From positions 71,753,604 through 71,817,603 of the forward strand of contig CM037587.1 of assembly GCA_021018995.1 (NCBI GenBank): a DNA stretch of 64,000 nt. The letters run 5' to 3'. Under the pieces are notes generated by a model. The model was given only the letters and a program-made list of their open reading frames with translations. It did no database searches and was not told the origin of the DNA. Each line of letters opens with the position of its first letter. Position 1 is the stretch's first letter. Of this stretch, positions 58,377-64,000 are shown piece after piece. Made by a program: the position numbers and the translations under genes. The DNA is from Chloranthus sessilifolius. Lineage: Eukaryota > Streptophyta > Magnoliopsida > Chloranthales > Chloranthaceae.

Positions 58377-60173
58377 AGCTTGAGGAATGGCGGTGAAATC
58401 TTCTGGTTCCTCATTTGCTATTATAAACTAAACTTCTGTTTTTTCCTTTTTTCTTGTTTTCCTTCCTGCTGAGGCTCAACTATAGCCTCTTTATTTTTCT
58501 CCTGCTGCAGGGTGGCAGGCAATTCTTAGCTCTGTGTTCCAACAACATCCTCATCGCACTCATTCGAATAATCTGTGGAAATGGCCTTTGCTGGTCTGTT
58601 ACCCACCTGGTTGTCTATCAGCCTGCCAGACCTTAGGGTAGTGACAGCATTGGTTTCCTCAAAACTTGAGGAAGCTTCTTCAATTAAAAACTGACCCTTG
58701 GGCTTAGCAACCGGCTGGCAGGCCAACCTCTCCTCATCTCTCCTAGCTAAGGCATTTGCTAGCTGACCAATCTGCTCTTCCATCTTCTTTATGCTCTGAC
58801 CATGAGAACTCACAGTCTGAGCCACGGACCCCAGGTTTTACAGTGAGGTCAAGACTTGGTCCTCGAAAGAAGTATTTCTGGGTTGAGATGGGGGTAAAAC
58901 CAATTGATTTTGTTGCTGGTGGGGCTGCTGCTGGTGTTGGAAACTAGACCTAGGGGCATATCCCTGATTGAACTGCTGTTGTGGCTTTGGGGCAAGGCCA
59001 ACATCTGCTGAGGCTGCATATAGTTGTCTTGCCTCCACCTCAGATTTGGGTGGTCTCTCCATTGGTAACCAGCATTTTGGTGCTGGTATCCATATGGCTG
59101 TCTGTTGTAGCCACCAGATTGTTGTTGGCTAAAAGATTGCGCAGCAGCAGCATGTTCCAATACCAATTCAGGATATTGCCCTGCAGATGGATATTCCTCC
59201 ACTGTGTGCTGTGGGGACTGGCATATCAGACATGCCTCCACCACTTGAGCAGCCCTTCTGGGTTGCATCACAGTCAGTAATTTTTCAAACTTCATAGAGA
59301 GGTTTGCCATCTGCAGCTGCAGGTCATTGTTCCCAGGCACCTCATAAACTTTCCTCTTGTCGATGCAACAGGCCCCACTGTTGACTCAGACTCCTGACTA
59401 GTTCTTGCCAGGGATAGCTTTTGAAAAGCATTTTCACTGATTACTTCAAACAATTCCCATGCCTCATCCGCAGTCTTGTGCATGTAGGTTCCACCACAAG
59501 AGGCATCAACCATATCTCTATTTTTCTCATCAATCCCATTGTAGAAGCTTTGTACAAGCTGCCAGTCTAGGATCTTGTGGTGGGGGCATTGTTTGGGCAT
59601 TTCCTTAAACCTATCCTAGGCTTGATTAAAATCCTCAGTTGGGGATTGGGTAAAAGCAAGAATCTCCTTCCTCAACTGGCTAGTTTTGGTCTCAGGGAAG
59701 AACTTTGTCAGGAACTTGGTCTGCAGGTCTTTCCATGTAGTGATGTCATTGTTTGGAAGAGTGGCCAGCCAGGTACTAGCCCTATCCTTTAGAGAGAAGG
59801 GAAAGAGCCTGAGCCTAGTAGCCTCAGGCCCCAAACCAGCAATATTAAATGTGGTGCACAAGGCCAAAAATTGGTCAATATGTTCGTATGATCCTCTCTC
59901 ACGAGCCCATGAAAGAGGGCAAGATCCGATGATTGAAGTTTTAATCTCATAATTCCCTTCAACATCAGGGAATTGAATGCTAAATGGAGAGTTATAGTCA
60001 TCCGGAGCATTCAATTCCTTGAGAGTTCTGGGTTGTTCTTTACCCATGAGTACTGTCTCGGATTCAATTGAGGGCTCAACTATGGTGTGCCTGTTTCTTC
60101 TAAGTCTTCTACCCCTTTCTAGCTCAGGGTTGAAAGGCTCTAGAGTAGGACTAAGAGATCTCCTACCTAGCAT
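58377..60173 (-). pseudogene. gag: Decayed Athila gag (- copy)
   Basis: Starts MLGRRSLSPTLEPFNPELER at 60173. Capsid: ELNAPDDYNSPFSIQFPDVE, GLGPEATRLRLFPFSLKDRA, then (after a stop near 59614) QSFYNGIDEKNRDMVDAS, the part deleted from the + copy. A frameshift near 59340 precedes the zinc knuckle CLICQSPQHTVEEY, whose last Cys is now Tyr. The Gln-rich tail and SIKKMEEQIGQLANALARRD complete it near 58526. Confidence 0.9.
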
Positions 60174-60504
60174 ACAAACACACCACCAGCAGGGACAACT
60201 CCTTGCAGGCACATAGCACTGGACTCAAAGAATTTATCTAACAAATTTACAACTATCTAGGAAAATATAAATTTAAAACTATCCTAAATACTGCTATGGA
60301 AATTGTAAGAGAAATAGACAGAGTTTTAAAGGTTAGAGAATTTGCAAACAGAGGTAGCTAAGCTCCAAATGCAGTCCACTATCCTTCTCTGCTGCTATCT
60401 AGATCTGCAAGAAAGATTCAAAATTACATCAGCAGTATCAATTATTCACAGCTACAAAGAATACTAAAAATGCAAAAACTAAGGGTCTACTAATAGATCA
60501 TCTG

Positions 60505-60522
60505 TCCCCGGCAATAGCGCCA
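60505..60522 (-). other. Primer binding site, tRNA-Asp type (- Athila)
   Basis: On + TCCCCGGCAATAGCGCCA matches 16 of 18 bases of the plant tRNA-Asp 3' end TCCCCGGCAACGGCGCCA. It lies six bases inside the LTR boundary at 60529. Confidence 0.88.
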
Positions 60523-60528
60523 AAAACT

Positions 60529-63039
60529 TGTTGTTGGTTTTCCAGTGTGCTTGTTTTATGTGTTGGTGGTAAAAACAATTTAAAATCAAAGAAAGAGTCA
60601 AACAGGGGATGGAATCAGCACAACTGAGAAATCCTAGACCTGTAAGATACAGGGTCCATATGTAGCATGTTTTGATAAGTAAGAGTTTGTCCCACAGGGA
60701 AAGGTGATCTATAGCTCCAAAGGAGCCATCTCTAGTAGTCCCTCCAGATCTGACTACAGATCTGGCAGTCCTAAAAGGAGGGGAGTTTAAGGTCACTTAT
60801 TCTAAGTATTCTAAGATAGCCTAATGAGTTAACTACAGAAAGGGTTGAGAAGATGGATGGATTGTGGAAAATAAATATAAAAGGGTGAGAAGTAGTTTAT
60901 TGAGTCTAGATCAGAGGAGTTTTTGTAACTCAGATTCAGATCTGATGTTATGGACATCCTGTCCAATGGCTACATTATCACCAAAGAGGAGGAAGAATTC
61001 AACTCATCCCTGTGCCATGATCCAATCCCTTAAGGTTATAACCTGTCCACTTAAATGGTCACAGACTATCCCATAGGGGAACCATAGTCCAGAGATGGGT
61101 CAAAACAAATTAATCATTGTAGGCACTACTTCATCCAGGCTTCAAGCCCAGGGAATCCATAGGGAACCTCAACCTCTAAAGCCCTATGTGTGGGGCTAAG
61201 GCTGTATAGGACCATGATAGCCCAGACACATAGAACTAGCAAGAGATTGAGTACCACCTTAGATCTAGCTGTCCATTGCTTGAGTGGGGCTGCAATGGTC
61301 CAGTCACAAGTCTACAATCTCCATAACCAAATCAGTTCTAACATCTAATGGTGGGTCTATACAAATATATGGGGAGTCTGCCTCTACACAATCTCCTACC
61401 AGGCTTAACAGCTCAGGCTCGGGGAAGAAGGATCCATTTTGGATCGGCGGATTGGATTCACCCTAAGGCTATAGCATGTCCACTTAAATGGTCATAGACT
61501 ATCCCAGAGGCTATCCTCCCCACGGAGCCCAAGACAAAACAAGTTAATTGCTGCTACCACCATGGTCACAAGGCTACCAGCTCAGGCTCCCATGGGGATT
61601 TCAGATCTAATGGGTCCTGTGGTGGGGCTAAGGTTTAAAGGGCCATGATAGCCCAGACACACAGGTCACTTGGATCTGAATGGGTCCTTAGAATCAGTCC
61701 TCCATTGCTTTGAAACACAGCCAAAGCAATGGTGGATCACAAGGCAGCAGCCTTGCACAGAACAACTCACAAATACATAAATCCCATAAAAGTACAAATC
61801 CTATTACCCAAACTCCATTAATCTAAACTCAATAGACATACAAAGGCATGGCCAGCAAGTGCTGAGCCATGGAGAGAAGAAAAAGAAAAAGAAAAACTAC
61901 TTACAGCTACAGAGAAACAGAAAAGAAGACGATCTCAGATCAAAAAGTCTAAAGAATTCCCAAAAGAAAGATCAATCCCTAAACCTAAATCAGGCTTAGG
62001 TTTATATAGCAGTGGCTGTGGTGGCTCATTAGGGTTAGGAAACCCTAATTTTAGCGATGCCACGTGGCACATTAATGATCCTTGGATGCTTCAGGGTACG
62101 TGCACAGAGATTTGATCATGGAAGTGCGTGCCCTAATCCTTGAAAATCCCTAAAAAGTCCTCTATAGAATGTTGGAAGTTGGAGTTCAGAGCTTCGCCAG
62201 GTTGCAGTCGATTCCCAGACTTGTCGCGTGGTAGCTCTAGTCTTCGCGTGGTTGAGTTTAACATTAAAGCATCAGACGTTGCGTGGTTGCAGCTTCTTGA
62301 TGCTTTGAGCAGTCACAAGGTAGACAGTTAAGCTCTCGCTGGGTTTGGCTTCGCAGAGTTGGATTGATAATTTGTGAATAGCGCGAGAACTGTGCGAGCT
62401 TTCCTCTTCACTTCGCGAGGCTAATTCTGGCTTTCGCGAGGCTGCTTTCTTTCTGAACAACGTGAGAACTGTGCGAGAAGTTCACTTCTTCATGGATCTT
62501 CGCGAGGATCCTCGCGAGGTGTTGAGGCTTTTCTGAACTGCGCGACAGGTTCTCTTGATATTTGCATCCTGCGGTGACTACGCGACGCAGGATTCTGAAG
62601 CTCTCTCTCCTCAGCTGTTCTGAGTGAACCGCGTGAGGGGGAGAGGGGTCTTCTTGAACTGCGCAGGAGCTGCGAGACCTTTAACTTCTATACTTCACGA
62701 GAGCTGCGCGACTCAAGGCTTCTGAAGCTCTTATGTCACTCTACTGCGCAAGAACTTGTTTGTGAAGTCTTGGGACTTCGTGAGGACTGCACGAAGTGTA
62801 TTTTTCTGAATCCTCTGGAGCTTTGTCAACTGCGCGGGGCTCTTCTATGGTCTAGATTCATGGTTCATTCTTCTGAGAGACTTCTGGTGCCAAAACAGGC
62901 TCCTTAGCAAGATTCATGGCCTTATTGCCCTGCTATTTATTACCTACAGAAAACACTTAACAAGCATTTATTCGATGGCTAAGGGTCTAATCAAAGGGTA
63001 AGTTAAGGGGTGAAAAGTGGTACTTTTCAGGTCTTAACA
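60529..63039 (-). repeat. 5' LTR of the - Athila element
   Basis: On - it starts TGTTAAGACCTG at 63039 and ends CCAACAACA at 60529. CGCG words from about 62150 to 62830, inverted telobox at 62028-62049, TATA box (TTTATATA on +) at 62001-62008, duplicated leader module near 61190-61235 and 61625-61650. Confidence 0.9.
62001..62049 (-). promoter_or_regulatory. Inverted telobox and TATA box, - Athila 5' LTR
   Basis: Same arms (62028-62049) and TATATAAA (62008-62001) as in the other three Athila LTRs. This is the LTR that would drive the element. Confidence 0.75.
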
Positions 63040-63044
63040 CCGGT
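63040..63044. repeat. Target site duplication, right copy (CCGGT)
   Basis: Partner of 49455-49459. Confidence 0.8.
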
Positions 63045-64000
63045 CACCCCCGAGTCAGTGATTGACTCAAAGTGAATTAACTACCTTGGACTATGCGCAA
63101 AATTCAATTGAGCACCTCCGATCATGCGCGCAATTCACCTATTGTGCACATGGCCTTACACGCGAAATTAGCCCGATACCTATAAAAAGACCCCCCTTCC
63201 ACGCCAAAATTCACCAATTCTCAATCAATTCACTAGTTCTAGAAATTTTGAGGTTCTCTCTGTGGCACTGAAGAAGGGAGTGAAGCGTTTCTCTGGAGTT
63301 CGCAGGGAAGGCAAGCTAGTAGCATCATCCCACTGGCCCAGGTACTCAGAGGAGGAAGCGCCCAGCATCAGGTAACCTCTGCTCCAGTTCTTAGCTTAGC
63401 AATAATTAAATTTTGAATTTCTAGTATTTATAAAACTGCCCTTAACCGCCCAATTTGCCCAACGGAGCTTGGAGAGGGTACCCGGGAACGAGGCCGATCC
63501 TCCCAAGCATAGCAGGCCTCACCCCCCTTTTGATAGGTTTAGCAAGCATAAGAGACTAGACTAGATAGACTTTAGGCTACCCTCTCCAAAATTCCGAAAA
63601 CCCTATAGTCTTGGGACTATATGCTAAACACATAGCATACAATCAAGCATCAGTGGGTCTTCAATTTTCAATCCCGTCACTTTTATGTCTGACCTATTTT
63701 GATATATCAAACGAAGTTGGATTGATGTGAAATTAGTCAAATTTGAAAGCTTATCGAAGTGGCTTCCCAATGAGCTAAAAAACGTATAATTTAGACAAGT
63801 ATTGAAGAAGTTATGGTAAGTTTTCAGAAGCTGCACAGAAAGTGATGAATTTCAAGATTCCTAATTGAATTAGGATTAGTCTCTTTATTATTGTATTTAG
63901 AAAATAGGATTTGTTGCTTTTATTATAAATAGGATTAGTTTCCTTATAATTTCATAACTTTATTTTATTATTTTAGAAGAATTAGTGATTAGAGTAACAC
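63045..64000. repeat. Tat LTR arm, right part, cut by the window end
   Basis: Continues 48936-49459. GTACCCGGGAACGAGGCCGA near 63479 matches the complement of 23411-23490 in the complete LTR, so more than 600 bases should lie beyond the window. TATAAAAA at 63181-63188 is followed by a leader with donor-like CCAGGTACTC and CATCAGGTAACC near 63340-63373. No gene is seen. Confidence 0.75.

Larger units (their letters stand above)
49460..63039 (-). mobile_element. Athila-lineage element, 13.6 kb, minus strand, with TSD
   Basis: Complete structure read on -: 5' LTR (60529-63039), primer site, gag, protease, RT/RNase H, integrase, small 3' ORF, 3' untranslated block, polypurine tract and 3' LTR (49460-51954). 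It is inserted in a Tat LTR with TSD CCGAT/CCGGT. Compared with the + copy, about 4.4 kb holding ORF2 is absent. pol is nearly open (673 and 317 codon pieces). The LTRs differ by about 3% by eye over about 290 bp, so it is the younger Athila copy. Confidence 0.93.

Noticed and set aside
1..64000. tRNA, rRNA, CRISPR or bacterial-type operons
   Set aside because: None seen; the tRNA-like matches are primer binding sites of retroelements.

Overview
The window is repeat-dense land-plant nuclear DNA, probably from a eudicot with a large genome; the species cannot be named from the sequence. There is no bacterial-style gene organisation, no tRNA or rRNA gene and no CRISPR array. Nearly all of it is nested Ty3/gypsy LTR retrotransposons of two plant lineages, Athila and Tat, plus one spliced host-type gene with a plant mobile domain (PMD).

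Layout. 1-2784 and 20502-24987: a gag-only Tat-type element with LTR arms at 1-723 and 22298-24987 and a G-poor, repetitive gag-distal region. It is split by a 17.7 kb Athila element on + (2785-20487) that has no target-site duplication (TSD). A 1143-bp stretch of the host element occurs on both sides of this Athila copy. 24988-30300: motif-rich, AT-rich non-coding DNA with promoter-like segments. 30306-34143: a multi-exon, decayed PMD gene on +. 35808-46111: a decayed autonomous Tat gag-pol on - (zinc knuckle, protease, G-patch, reverse transcriptase, two RNase H domains, integrase), interrupted by a 2.18 kb solo LTR with TSD GAAAT. The PMD gene is antisense to this pol and downstream of it, as in Tat elements known to carry an antisense extra ORF. 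46330-48935: an LTR fragment, a + strand Tat fragment and a block homologous, in inverted orientation, to 24988-26330. 48936-49459 and 63045-64000: a third Tat LTR arm, split by a second, younger Athila element on - (49460-63039) with TSD CCGAT/CCGGT.

The two Athila copies share LTR, tRNA-Asp primer site, gag, protease, RT, RNase H, integrase, a 3' untranslated block and polypurine tract. Comparing them gives the most interesting signals. Both carry a previously unremarked (to my knowledge) small ORF of about 80-93 codons near the 3' end. It sits behind the same arrangement of CGCGAG-type words and an identical CTTTAAATAC box. Both carry a second exact copy of the polypurine tract about 1.6 kb upstream of the real one. 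All four LTRs have a 9-bp inverted telobox repeat about 20 bp upstream of the TATA box. The + copy also has a long env-position ORF2 with three TQT motifs resembling dynein light chain (LC8) ligands; the - copy has lost it.

Every large coding region is interrupted by stops or frameshifts, mostly C-to-T or G-to-A changes as expected of methylated, silenced repeats. No intact autonomous element is present. By eye over roughly 300 bp, LTR pairs differ by about 5-6% (+ Athila) and about 3% (- Athila), so the - copy looks younger.
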